DNA of 64,000 bases from Coleofasciculaceae cyanobacterium (GCA_036703275.1 DATNPK010000104.1:62001-126000); one strand, 5' to 3'. Numbered from the stretch's first letter, positions 27,572 through 36,651 are shown. Numbers and translations are program-made. Notes: generated by a model from the letters alone, not told the origin.

Positions 27572-28144
27572 GATAGTCAAGCGTCTCCATTTAATCGAGC
27601 AATTAGAGAGGCTAGAAAAATTGACGTGAATTCTCTTTATCCAGAGGCAGAGTCAGATATTAATCGCTGGAGTGAAACAATTTTGGATATTGCTTAAGGA
27701 CGAGCTGATAACGGAGACTTGGCTGGCGCGATCGCTGCTGCTAAGTTAATTCCTTAAAATTATTCCTCTACTCAATTAATTGCTAAAGAAGCAACAAAAG
27801 CAGTGAAAGATTGGCAGCAAACAGGGCAAGAACAGAATTTTTACCAAGATTATTTAGTTAAAGCCAAAACATTAATCGATCCCGAGCGGGCTTCATCTTA
27901 CAATCAGGCAATAGGGACTTTACAGCAAATAGCTCCAGGAGCAAAAGAATATTCACAAGCTCAAAGTTTAATCAGTCGCTGGAATGAGCAGATATATCTT
28001 ATTGCCAAAAATCGTGCAGCGAGTAATTTCAAACAAGCAGTTGAAGCAGCCATGTTAATTTCACCAACTTCCATATGTCATCAGCTAGCAAAAGACGAGA
28101 TCGAGATAAAAATTAAATCAATATATGCACAATATATAGAGTAG
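27572..28144 (+). pseudogene. Coiled-repeat protein remnant with two in-frame stops
   Basis: In the third frame a continuous reading is broken by TAA at 27695-27697 and TAA at 27755-27757. The translated parts (AIREARKIDVNSLYPEAESD, W-SETILDIA, GRADNGDLAGAIAAAKLIP) match a repeat of cyanobacterial proteins sometimes called chromosome segregation ATPase-like, where the expected residues at both stops are Gln (IAQGRA, IPQN). Both look like CAA to TAA changes. The last part, from the first ATG-like point at 27803 to the stop, stays open for 113 codons but has no start context. It follows the DUF1822 remnant directly. Confidence 0.65.
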
Positions 28145-28215
28145 GCATTTAGATGTAATTAAATGAAAGTAGGAGTAAATTAAACTATCTTTAATTTATT
28201 ACACTCCCCAAAAAG

Positions 28216-29037
28216 ATGCTCGAACTACACACTCACACTACTTATTCTGATGGGATTTTAACCCCACAACAGTTGGTTGCAAGAGCTGCCAAGGCAGGAG
28301 TCAAAGCTTTAGCAATTACCGATCACGATACTCTTTATGGCTGGGATGAAGCGATCGCAGCAGCTAAACTTTATAATTTAGAAATCGTACCAGGAGTTGA
28401 ATTAAGCACTGTTCATCACGGGCGATCGCTTCACATTTTAGGCTACTATCCCCGAAGAGAGCTTTTAGCAGATCCTTTAGCTAAGCGTTTGGCAGGCAGA
28501 AAGCGCAGAGCAAAGCAAATGCTAGAAAACTTGGCCCAGATGGGTTATCCGCTAAAATTAGAGCAATTAGATGCCAATATGGCGTTAGGTCGTCCTCATC
28601 TAGCTAGCGCCATGGTAAGAGCGGGCTATGTAAATTCTAGTCAAGATGCTTTTGAGCGTTTTTTAGCAGAAGATCGACCAGCCTATGTGCATTATGAAAA
28701 GTTTTCGATCCAAGAAGGAATAGGTTTAATTAGTGACTGTGGTGGTGTTCCAGTTTGGGCGCATCCTTACCTGTTTCGCGGTGGCAAAGTTGAGGAAATT
28801 TTACCAGAATTAGTCGCAGCAGGATTAATGGGTATTGAAGTATATCATCCTCATCATGGCAATAATAAGGTAAATCGTCTCAGAGAACTCTGTCAAAAAT
28901 ACAATCTATTAATGACGGGGGGAACAGATTATCATGGCTATGATCTAGAGCATCCCGAAAATGAACGCTGGCAGCTAAATCAGTTAAATTTGCCGCTTAG
29001 TTTACTCGAACCTTTGAAGCAAGCGGTAGGTAAATAG
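28216..29037 (+). CDS. PHP-domain phosphoesterase (YciV/TrpH type)
   Basis: The PHP domain is complete: LHTHTTYSDG (metal-binding His), ITDHDT, VPGVELS, PVWAHPYLF and the terminal GTDYHG. The insertion HGRSLHILGY with YPRR is typical of the COG0613 group, some of which act as 5'-3' RNase/3',5'-nucleotide bisphosphate phosphatase (RNase AM). At 273 residues it is normal. The gene is intact though it lies inside an otherwise decayed region. Start ATG follows an AT-rich leader with a weak ribosome-binding site. Confidence 0.92.
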   Translation: MLELHTHTTYSDGILTPQQLVARAAKAGVKALAITDHDTLYGWDEAIAAAKLYNLEIVPGVELSTVHHGRSLHILGYYPRRELLADPLAKRLAGRKRRAKQMLENLAQMGYPLKLEQLDANMALGRPHLASAMVRAGYVNSSQDAFERFLAEDRPAYVHYEKFSIQEGIGLISDCGGVPVWAHPYLFRGGKVEEILPELVAAGLMGIEVYHPHHGNNKVNRLRELCQKYNLLMTGGTDYHGYDLEHPENERWQLNQLNLPLSLLEPLKQAVGK

Positions 29038-29054
29038 AGTTAGAAGTCACATTG

Positions 29055-29079
29055 TGCTAAAGCATACACCTTCGGATAT
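29055..29079. repeat. Inverted copy of a repeat module
   Basis: This 25-base segment ends ACACCTTCGGATAT and is the reverse complement of 5595-5619 in the first repeat block, except for two bases in the middle of its small palindrome (TGCTAAAGCA). It shows the module moves or is copied independently of the rest of the block. Confidence 0.75.
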
Positions 29080-29156
29080 CCTGCGGGAAGAAAAGTCAGG
29101 AGAGTTTTAGCTATTGTGATGATAGAGTAGTTGAGCAATCGGATTTAGTATTATTC

Positions 29157-29324
29157 TCAATCATCGCTAATACACCAAGCTAGAAATGACACTACCACCA
29201 AACCTAAACCCCACAACCCATAAGAGCTAAGGCGGGTAATCAGATCTACGGGAATAAGCACCAGAGTTTCAGTTAAGAACCAATTGCCAATTAATAGTAA
29301 GGCTAAAATAGCAGCAAGTAACAT
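29157..29324 (-). CDS. Short hydrophobic protein, two membrane segments
   Basis: A 55-codon frame begins ATG and encodes two hydrophobic segments (LLAAILALLLIGNWFL and GLWGLGLVVVSFLAW) around a short polar turn, ending CISDD. It begins 18 bases past the stop of the CHAT-CHASE2 remnant on the same strand. I do not recognise it. It may be a genuine small membrane protein, or a further fragment of the decayed gene. The clean start and full frame favour a small protein, weakly. Confidence 0.4.
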   Translation of the reverse strand: MLLAAILALLLIGNWFLTETLVLIPVDLITRLSSYGLWGLGLVVVSFLAWCISDD

Positions 29325-29342
29325 ATAGCAATCTTATTTCAT

Positions 29343-31427
29343 TTATGAACAATTAAATTTTGGTCTATAGACGGCGGTAATTGTGGCTGAGAGCATTAAA
29401 CTCAAAGCTGGAGCGATCGCCACTACCCAGCCTCCAGTCAGAAAAAGCAACCAACAACAGCCTAACAGCAACATGAGTGAAGCAGCAATTCTTAGGGTAA
29501 TCTGGCTTAAAGAGTGTTTGCCAATTATTACTATGGCACTACCAACCAGCGACCAGGCAGTAATCCATAGCAGTTCAATGCGATCGCGCAGCCACCAAAG
29601 TAGTTTTTGCTCACCCAAAACCGCATCAACAATCTGACTAGTCATTTGAGCATGAACAAAACTACCCCAGGAAGACGTTTTGCCTGTTGTCCTCGACTGT
29701 ATCGAGTAAGATGCAGGTCGTGATTATATCCCACAACGCCAATTAAAATAATTTTATCTTGAACCATTGTTGGTAAAGACGTTTCTGGCATAGTTAATAT
29801 TTCCCTTAAGGAAATAGTTTGGGGCAAAGCTCGATGATAATTGAGTAAAATTTGATAGCCCTGAGCTTCTGGCAAATAATAGCCACCACTAGTTGCTCCA
29901 AGTTTAGGAAATATGGTGTTGCCAATTTGTAGCACACCCTGAGAATTAAAATTTGCCGAGATATTATCGAGATATTTAAGAGCCAAACGCAAACTAAGCG
30001 AAAAATCACTCTGACAGACGCTATCGGGAGACATTCCTAAAATTTGGCGACGAACTGTTCCATCGCCATCGATCGCCGAGTTACTAAAGCCTACCTGCTG
30101 CGGAGGTAGTTGAAACGGTGGAGCAAGACTAACCAATTTTGGTTGGTCAATTTTGATACGGCAAATAGCCAAGAAATTATCACTGTGGGCTATAGTATCG
30201 GCTAGTTGAGAGTCAAAAGGAAAATCATGAATCACATCTGAGGCGATCGCCTTGGCTTGTCCAGACTGGAGTTTACCGATTAATTGGTTTAAAGCAGCAT
30301 CGGCTAAAGAGCCACGCATATTAAAAAGCATACCCTGTTCTTTTTGGTAGGTTCGGTCTTCGTCAATGGTGATGACTAAAACCCGTTCATTAATCGGACG
30401 ATTCCATCGCCAACCCATCATACGCTCGTAGTTGTTTAATTCTCCTACCTGTAACCAGCCCCAAGATTGCATTAACCAAACGATAACCGTGGCGATCGCA
30501 CTAATCAGTAATAGGGTGCTTAGGAATAATCGCTGAGTGAAAATTTTAATTGAATCAGGAAATAATAAACCTTTACCCCGTAAATCTGACCAGTAAGGCG
30601 GAATTACTGCGGGATTTTGGTGAATTGTCGCTAACCAGCTAGCGCAGGGAAACTGTTTTTCCCAACCCTGTAGTTGTTCTCTTGCCTTTCTCATGGCAAT
30701 GTATAGTCAATTGCCGCCAGCATAAGCCTGGAGAAAGTATTTAACAAACTGTTGCGCCATCACATCGGGTATGGGCATCCGCATGACAATCGACTGGGGT
30801 AAAGACAACTGACCCAATTCTTCAGCTAATCCTAATCCATCACAAGAATTGAAAATCGCCAGCTGTAGTCCTGAAGCTATCGCCTGTTTAAATCCGTTTC
30901 TCAGCTGCTCGATGGTTAGACGATCTTCGGCATTAAGATATAAAATTCCTTGTCTTGCCAGAGTTTTACTAGGTCCAGCAAAAAAGATAATATCCCAGGA
31001 TTCTTGCCACAAACAGTCATCTAGTTCTTGAGGCGTAGGTTCGATTAAAAACTTAACTTCTCCATCTTGTAAAGCATCGAGCGAAAAACGATCGGCTGCT
31101 AAATTGATTCCTCGACCATTTCCCAGGATTGCTAGAATTCTGACCTTGTTGTGTTTGTGTCGATGTATAGGAACAATAGGCACACGGGCAAAATTAAGAT
31201 TGAATGACGGCAATTTCTAAATTCGGATAGTTTTCGACTAAATCCCAACAGCACCAGGGTAGCTGATAGATTTCAGGGCGATCGCTACAAATTAAAATTC
31301 TGATTACTTCTTTTCGATTTAGCTCTTCGCGCAGATGTTTATCAATCAGATTAAAACCAGGGCAATTTCGCATAAGAAAATCTTGCTCTGGTTTAACATA
31401 GTTAACCAGCTCAAAAAAACTGTTTTG
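29343..31427 (-). pseudogene. CHAT-CHASE2 membrane sensor gene, heavily decayed
   Basis: The pieces, read in order, follow the cyanobacterial CHAT-CHASE2 layout. An N-part in one frame (31427-31196: LPWCCWDLVENYPNLEIAV) has no start. The CHAT core (31213-30707: VRILAILGNGRGI, IFNSCDGLGLAEELGQ) has the usual FAGH changed to FAGP, losing the catalytic His. An in-frame TGA at 30707-30709 interrupts AGGN-LYIAMRKAREQL. The CHASE2 part (LNNYERMMGWRW, ITIDEDRTY, IILIGVVGY) runs to 29642, where a one-base loss shifts into the end with the last membrane segments (MTSQIVDAVLGE). At least four lesions are seen, so the gene is surely inactive. Confidence 0.88.
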
Positions 31428-31431
31428 TCAA

Positions 31432-32184
31432 TCAACTAACTGTAATTAATTCTTCGCTCATTTCAAAATTAGCCGTGACGTTTTGTACATCGTCGAGAGA
31501 TTCTAAAGTGTCGATCAGTTTGATTAGCGATCGCCCTTGCTCTGAGTCGGTTACTTCCAGGTTATTTGTGGATATCCATTTTAGTTCAACGTCTTGGATT
31601 GAGAAATTGTACTTATGCAAAGTCTGATTCAAGCGATCTAGGTTAGCAACTTCGGTAAATATTTCGGCAATTCCTTCCTGCTTATATATCTCATACGTAT
31701 CTGCTTCTCCTTCGATAGAAGCTTCAAGCAATTTTTCCTCGTCGCTACTTCCTATGGTTACTACTCCCTTTTGCTCAAACATCCAGCTGACACAGCCTGT
31801 TGCTCCTAAGTTTCCGCCGTTTTTGGTAAATGCTAAACGCAGATCGGCAGCAGTACGATTACGGTTATCAGTTAAGGCTTCGATTAAGACTGCTACTCCT
31901 CCTGCACCATAGCCTTCGTAGCGAATTGCTTCTAGTTGAGCATCATCATCTTGATAAGTTCCTGCACCCTTAGCCAGCGATCGCTCAATACTATCGTTAG
32001 CCACCCCTGCTGCTTTCGCTTTATCTATTGCGGTACGGAGTTGAAAATTACCATCAGGATCGGCGATGCCATTACGGGCTGCAACAATAATCGCCCTAGA
32101 TAGTTGAGTGAAGGTTTTACCTTTTTTGGCATCAACTCTCGCTTTTTGCCTTTTGATATTAGCCCACTTACTATGTCCTGCCAC
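31432..32184 (-). CDS. yebC: YebC/PmpR-family protein
   Basis: YebC-family proteins bind DNA as transcription regulators or act in ribosome rescue (TACO1 type). The N-terminal MAGHSKWANIKRQKARVDAKKGK is the family hallmark, and the middle contains IRYEGYGAGGVAVLIEALTDNRNRT and NGGNLGATGCVSWMF, both universally conserved. The length of 250 is standard. The gene ends 5 bases before the CHAT-CHASE2 remnant, and the small DUF-type gene precedes it by 55 bases on the same strand. Confidence 0.94.
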   Translation of the reverse strand: MAGHSKWANIKRQKARVDAKKGKTFTQLSRAIIVAARNGIADPDGNFQLRTAIDKAKAAGVANDSIERSLAKGAGTYQDDDAQLEAIRYEGYGAGGVAVLIEALTDNRNRTAADLRLAFTKNGGNLGATGCVSWMFEQKGVVTIGSSDEEKLLEASIEGEADTYEIYKQEGIAEIFTEVANLDRLNQTLHKYNFSIQDVELKWISTNNLEVTDSEQGRSLIKLIDTLESLDDVQNVTANFEMSEELITVS

Positions 32185-32239
32185 GGTTTTTGTCCACCTC
32201 TATTTTTCTCAATGATTTCTGCTTTATTTGACAAATGGT

Positions 32240-32530
32240 TTAATCCTTGGCTTTTTTCTTTTGAGCATCGGGACAAGGAGGACTGGCTAAAGAACCATTT
32301 AACCATCCTGTAGCTTGATTGAGATGTTGGAGAGCTTCTTGAGGTCGGTCTTTGAGTAAAAAAACTAATGCCGAAGTTAGCTGTTGTTTTGCCTGGGCTT
32401 GACGATTTCCCTTGAGGCGATGCCAGTTCTGATGGGCGATTACGCTTCGTTCGGCTAAGGCCTGAGCTAATTCTAGATCGGTAAACTCAGCAGATACTTT
32501 GTTGGTTGATAGGGGCGTTATGTCAAACAT
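32240..32530 (-). CDS. Small cyanobacterial protein of unknown function
   Basis: The 96 residues are helical: FTDLELAQALAERSVIAHQNWHRLKGNRQAQ and then LTSALVFLLKDRPQEALQHLNQATGWL, with a Cys-containing tail SPPCPDAQKKKAKD. The pattern is common in cyanobacteria (possibly the family listed as DUF6439), but I am not sure of the number. No membrane segment. It is transcribed ahead of yebC with a 55-base gap. A TPR-like helical hairpin is possible. Confidence 0.65.
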   Translation of the reverse strand: MFDITPLSTNKVSAEFTDLELAQALAERSVIAHQNWHRLKGNRQAQAKQQLTSALVFLLKDRPQEALQHLNQATGWLNGSLASPPCPDAQKKKAKD

Positions 32531-32577
32531 AGGTTAATATCGTGTCGATCTAAACTACTTTATGTTTAATTCTAACG

Positions 32578-32922
32578 ATGTCATCTCCCAAATCTGGCGA
32601 TCTGAAAGAAAACGAATTAGAACAAATTTTAGTTGAGGTAGAGCAAGCCTTGGTACAACTACAGGAAAGACATACCCAGGTGAAACAGGATCTCGAAAAG
32701 CGATCGCAGCTGCTAGAGCGTCAGCAAGAATTAAAACAGCAACAAAAAGATCGCACTCTTGTCAAACCTTTAAAAACCGAACTGCGTAGCCTCCAGAAGG
32801 AGTTAGATAGTTTAGAGCTTAATTTAGAAAGTGTTCTGCTACCTGATGTTTTTTGGCAGGTAATACGCTTTGTTTTTTTAGGAATTGCGCTCGGCTGGTT
32901 TCTCCGTATCTGGGCAACTTAA
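32578..32922 (+). CDS. Coiled-coil protein with C-terminal membrane anchor
   Basis: About 90 residues of heptad-rich coiled coil (e.g. ALVQLQERHTQVKQDLEKR) are followed by one membrane segment at the C-terminus (VIRFVFLGIALGWFL). It is a tail-anchored small protein, 114 residues, of unknown role. It is divergent from the neighbour upstream and convergent with uppS. The ATG gives the full coiled coil and no signal peptide is present. Confidence 0.6.
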   Translation: MSSPKSGDLKENELEQILVEVEQALVQLQERHTQVKQDLEKRSQLLERQQELKQQQKDRTLVKPLKTELRSLQKELDSLELNLESVLLPDVFWQVIRFVFLGIALGWFLRIWAT

Positions 32923-32931
32923 GATCGATTA

Positions 32932-33675
32932 TCAAACTTTGCCAAAACGGCGATCGCGCTGTTGAAAAGACTCCAAAGCTAACTCGAATTGCTGCTGATT
33001 AAAATCAGGCCAAAGGGTATCCGTCACATAAATTTCTGTATAGGCTAGCTGCCACAACATAAAGTTACTCAGGCGCATTTCCCCGCTGGTACGAATTAGT
33101 AAATCGGGGTCAGAACTAGCAGAGGTATAAAGATGTTGCGCTATTGTGTCTTCGTTAATTGCTTCGGTGGTTAATTCTCCGCACTGTACTTTTTTCGCGA
33201 TCGCACGGCAGGCATTGATCATTTCGTTACGACTACCATAGTTAATTGCCACATTAAAAAAAACGCCTCTATTATTCTTAGTGCGTTCTGTGGAACGACG
33301 CATTTCCTGCTGCAATGACTGGGGTAAAGGAGTCAAATCACCAATAAAATTAATATTAACTTCTTCCTCCTCCATCTCTTTTAATTCTTTTTGTAAGAGC
33401 CTTTCAAACAAGGTCATTAAAAAGTTAACTTCTTTTATAGGGCGACCCCAATTTTCAGTAGAAAAGGCATAAGCAGTTAAAGTTTCAATTCCCAAGTTTT
33501 TGCAATAACGCAGCATTTCTTTCAGGGTTTTTGCGCCTCTTCTATGTCCTTCAATCCGAGGTAACCCTCTTTTTTCTGCCCAGCGACCATTGCCATCCAT
33601 AATTACAGCAACGTGGTGAGGCAATTTTGCCAAATTGATTTTGTTAGTTAAATTAGTTAATAGTTGGGCTGTCAT
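32932..33675 (-). CDS. uppS: Isoprenyl transferase (undecaprenyl diphosphate synthase family)
   Basis: UppS condenses isopentenyl diphosphates with farnesyl diphosphate into C55 cis-prenyl diphosphate, the lipid carrier for cell-wall sugars. [17 protein letters not shown] (residues 21-37) has the catalytic Asp27, followed by [25 protein letters not shown] and the C-terminal [18 protein letters not shown] with the Mg-binding region. Length 247 is normal. It is convergent with the small coiled-coil gene. No Gram-specific regulatory signal is seen. Confidence 0.95.
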   Translation of the reverse strand: MTAQLLTNLTNKINLAKLPHHVAVIMDGNGRWAEKRGLPRIEGHRRGAKTLKEMLRYCKNLGIETLTAYAFSTENWGRPIKEVNFLMTLFERLLQKELKEMEEEEVNINFIGDLTPLPQSLQQEMRRSTERTKNNRGVFFNVAINYGSRNEMINACRAIAKKVQCGELTTEAINEDTIAQHLYTSASSDPDLLIRTSGEMRLSNFMLWQLAYTEIYVTDTLWPDFNQQQFELALESFQQRDRRFGKV

Positions 33676-33911
33676 AGAAATTATTTGAGTTTAAGGATGG
33701 TGAAACAACGACAGTTGGATTATTATTACTTAGAAAATACCGATTTTAGGCTGATTATATTCAACATTATTGTTCCCAAACAAATCTGGTGATGCACAGC
33801 AAGAGTGTAAATATTCTAAAGTTCGGTCTAAAACAAACTTCTCCCGCTAAATCCATTGTTGGCTGATACATCAAACTTGCTTCCGAAAAGTATAGTTTAT
33901 TTGTATTGCAT
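33676..33911. other. Remnant-rich intergenic stretch downstream of the toxin fragment
   Basis: Read on the minus strand, a piece reading LYFSEASLMYQPTMDLAGEV resembles the central part of PIN-domain toxins, though in poor context. It fits the idea that the toxin gene that begins at 34016 once extended to here and decayed. No intact gene. Confidence 0.35.
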
Positions 33912-34016
33912 TTAGTTTAAATAAATTCTCGTAGTTTGTCTGTCGGGGAAATCGGACAAACGTTGCTCGTCATTAATGAGCCAAAGAAAAATATGAGTAT
34001 CCAGAAGCAACTTCAT
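33912..34016 (-). pseudogene. PIN-domain (VapC-like) toxin, truncated
   Basis: A 34-codon frame opens with MKLLLDTHIFLWLINDEQRL, the start of PIN-domain ribonuclease toxins including the first catalytic Asp (LLLDTH). It then loses homology and stops at 33912-33914; a normal toxin is about 125-135 residues. Its ATG overlaps the antitoxin stop by four bases (ATGA), the usual coupling of such pairs. Later catalytic Asp/Glu residues are missing, so no active toxin is expected. Confidence 0.75.
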
Positions 34017-34291
34017 TCAGGATTATTAAATAGGTCGAAAATTTCATTAGGTAAGGGATCGTTAAAATCATCGGGAACGGTAAATTCTTTTTTAGCTAAA
34101 CTAATTGGTAGTTTATTTTGCTGACGAAAGGATGCGACAACTGTATCTATATCTTCATTGGTTAAAGGATATTTGGTATTTGCCGACGATGGTTGATGTT
34201 CGAGTGACTCTACAAATTGACGAACTGAATCTAATTCTTCGGGAGATAAATTATTTAGTTTGCGGTTTAATTTTTCTTTAATGCTAGTCAT
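34013..34291 (-). CDS. Antitoxin-like protein of a broken VapBC-type pair
   Basis: The 92-residue protein begins TSIKEKLNRKLNNLSPEELDSVRQFVESLEHQ, a DUF2281-like helical region often found in front of PIN toxins in cyanobacteria, with a flexible C-terminal half (PLTNEDIDTVVASFRQQNKLP, then PDDFNDPLPNEIFDLF). The latter is typical of toxin-binding tails. It overlaps the truncated toxin start by 4 bases. With its toxin dead the antitoxin may be without a partner here, or act on a homologue elsewhere. Confidence 0.7.
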   Translation of the reverse strand: MTSIKEKLNRKLNNLSPEELDSVRQFVESLEHQPSSANTKYPLTNEDIDTVVASFRQQNKLPISLAKKEFTVPDDFNDPLPNEIFDLFNNPE

Positions 34292-34556
34292 GACTTTAAA
34301 TTACTCTAGTGTTCTATACTAACGTGATCGCTCTTTAGTTACGTTTTGCGATCGCGCTACGAGAATAACTTGTCAGATTTTATCAAGATTTTTACTAAAT
34401 ATACTTTCAAAATATTTAAAAGGGCGCGGTTGAAATGCAGGTTTAATTTACAACGTTTCTGGTCATTTAAGACGATCGCATGACCAAACACACAAAACAG
34501 ATAAACTTAACAACGTCATGCTTGAATATAAAAGGCATAAATATTAACTACTTACA

Positions 34557-35348
34557 ATGTGTCGATTATTAGGCTACCTGGGTTCTTCCATTCAACTAGA
34601 CCGTATACTAATCCAACCACAACACTCTTTAATTATTCAAAGTTATAAGCCTCAGGAAATGACCGCAGGATTGTTAAATGCTGATGGCTTTGGAATTGCT
34701 TGGTACGGTTTAGAGCCAGAAAATCTCCCCTACTTTTACAAAAATATTTTACCGATCTGGAATGATGCCAATTTACCCCAGCTAGCACGATATATTAAAT
34801 CCCCGTGTTTTTTAGGATATGTGCGCAGTGCAACTTCCAGTCTTTCGGTAGATATGATCAACTGTCAACCATTTTCACATCAGAATTTAGTATTTATTCA
34901 CAATGGTTTTATTGATGACTTTCGCCAAACTCTTTATCGGCCAATTCGCAATGAGTTAAATGATTTTGCTTATCAACGTATCGAGGGTACTACCGACTCA
35001 GAGCATATTTTTGCCTTGATTGTTGATGAACTGGAAACTAACAACGGTATTAGTCTACAGCAAGCTCTAAGCAATACTATTACCCGTTTAACACACCTAG
35101 CGCAATCGGACAAAACCAATTTTTCTGCCAATATTGTTTTGAGCAATGGTCGGGAATTAGCTGCCTGTCGCTATTCTAACCGTGCAACCAGCCCTACTTT
35201 ATACTATATAAAAGATAATTCTCTTGATTCTGATGCAGTAATTATCGCCTCAGAACCGATGTTTGAGGGTAACTGGATTGCTTGTCCAGAAAAAAGTCTT
35301 ATTGGTGTAGGAGAAAACCTTGAAGTTAGCCTCAATTCAATTTCGTAG
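34557..35348 (+). CDS. egtC: EgtC-type class II glutamine amidotransferase
   Basis: MCRLLGYLG puts Cys2 as the N-terminal nucleophile after Met removal, as in Ntn amidohydrolases. The body has LNADGFGIAWYG, LGYVRSATSSLSVDMINCQPF and FIHNGFIDDF, and DSEHIFALIVDEL, all as in EgtC. EgtC removes glutamate from gamma-glutamyl hercynylcysteine sulfoxide in ergothioneine synthesis. In the organism it would follow the EgtB step. It overlaps egtB by 29 bases, a strong operon signal. Length 263 is normal. Confidence 0.92.
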   Translation: MCRLLGYLGSSIQLDRILIQPQHSLIIQSYKPQEMTAGLLNADGFGIAWYGLEPENLPYFYKNILPIWNDANLPQLARYIKSPCFLGYVRSATSSLSVDMINCQPFSHQNLVFIHNGFIDDFRQTLYRPIRNELNDFAYQRIEGTTDSEHIFALIVDELETNNGISLQQALSNTITRLTHLAQSDKTNFSANIVLSNGRELAACRYSNRATSPTLYYIKDNSLDSDAVIIASEPMFEGNWIACPEKSLIGVGENLEVSLNSIS

Positions 35349-36552
35349 ACAATCTATTGCAGCTGCATTAGCACAAACCCGTCAACTTTCCCTGGATTTA
35401 TTTGCCCAAATAAATGAATTAGATGAATCGCTATTTTTTCAGCAGGCACAGCCAGAGTTTAGTCCGATTGGCTGGCATTTCGGTCATATTGCCTTTACTG
35501 AAGCTTACTGGATTTTAGAATGTCTGGCTGGTTTACCTCCTAGCTTTTCTAAGTATCAGCGTTTATTTGCTGCTGATGGATTACCAAAGCATGAGCGTCA
35601 AAACCTACCTAGTCCAGCAATTATTAAAGATTATCTACACACTGTTAGGGCTAAAACTTTAGACTATTTAGCAACTGCACCCCTTGGACAACAGGAGCGT
35701 CTTTGGCGATGGTTAGTTCAACATGAAAGCCAACACGGAGAAACTATTTCTTTCATCTTGCAACTGCATCAACAGCGCAAGTACAGCCTATTCTTAATTG
35801 ATTTTGGTAAATCTAAATCACAAATAACCTCTGATTCGATCGCGCTTTCACTTAACAATTATGATGAAATGGTCAGAGTTGAGGCAGGAGAATTGATTAT
35901 GGGTAGCAATGCGATCGCCGCATTAGACAATGAACGTCCTGCTCATAAGTTATATTTAGATACTTATTGGATCGATCGCTATCCTGTCACCTGTGGTCAA
36001 TACTCTCAGTTTATCGCTGCTGACGGTTATCAAAAGCCTCAATACTGGTCAAAATCAGGTTGGCAATGGTTGCAACAAAATCCCGTTTCCCAGCCTTTGT
36101 ACTGGTCTAATTCTTCAGACTGGCTAGATCATCCTGTATGTGGCGTTAGTTACTACGAAGCCGAAGCTTATGCTAATTTTGCCCATAAAAGACTACCTAC
36201 AGAAGCCGAATGGTCAAAAGCTGCTTTGGGATCATCTTTGACTTGCAACCACAGTCGTTTAATTGGACATACTACTCCTGTAACCACTTATCCAAACCGC
36301 AGCAAATATGGTTGTCAAGATATGCTGGGTAACGTTTGGGAATGGACCGCTTCTTGGTTTGCTGGTTATCCAGGATTTGCGCATTATCCCTATCAAGGCT
36401 ATTCAGAAATTTATTTTGATGGGCAACATCGAGTATTAAGGGGAGGTAGTTGGGCAACCAGTAGCGCATCTTTGAGAACTAGTTTCCGCAATTGGTATCA
36501 TCCCGAAGTTAGACAGATATTTGCTGGCTTTCGTTGTGTAAAAGATCGATAG
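35320..36552 (+). CDS. egtB: EgtB-type sulfoxide synthase (DinB/SUMF1 fusion)
   Basis: EgtB is a non-haem iron enzyme that joins sulfur to hercynine. The N-terminal DinB-like domain carries iron ligands: GWHFGH (His53/56) and HESQHGE (His135, His139), an HxxxH arrangement as in EgtB. The C-terminal half (residues about 180-410) is a SUMF1/FGE-like domain, with MGSNAIAALDNERPAHKL, GNVWEWTASWF and RGGSWATSS. The start is TTG, backed by AGGAG at 35309-35313 with six bases spacing. No egtD-like methyltransferase is in this window; it would have to lie elsewhere, or the product may differ, for example selenoneine-type. Confidence 0.9.
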   Translation: MKLASIQFRRQSIAAALAQTRQLSLDLFAQINELDESLFFQQAQPEFSPIGWHFGHIAFTEAYWILECLAGLPPSFSKYQRLFAADGLPKHERQNLPSPAIIKDYLHTVRAKTLDYLATAPLGQQERLWRWLVQHESQHGETISFILQLHQQRKYSLFLIDFGKSKSQITSDSIALSLNNYDEMVRVEAGELIMGSNAIAALDNERPAHKLYLDTYWIDRYPVTCGQYSQFIAADGYQKPQYWSKSGWQWLQQNPVSQPLYWSNSSDWLDHPVCGVSYYEAEAYANFAHKRLPTEAEWSKAALGSSLTCNHSRLIGHTTPVTTYPNRSKYGCQDMLGNVWEWTASWFAGYPGFAHYPYQGYSEIYFDGQHRVLRGGSWATSSASLRTSFRNWYHPEVRQIFAGFRCVKDR

Positions 36553-36651
36553 TGCGAAATTGACGTGACTTTAAGCCGACTACTCAAAAGATTCTGTTCA
36601 CGTAGCTTTGATCGATAATTAGTTGGTATAAATATACTAAAATTATGCCAA

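Noticed and set aside
32025-32306. Minus-strand frame across the yebC start and the small gene
   Set aside because: It overlaps two better-supported genes in other frames.
33936-34124. Plus-strand frame opposite the antitoxin gene
   Set aside because: Antisense shadow of the antitoxin and toxin fragments.
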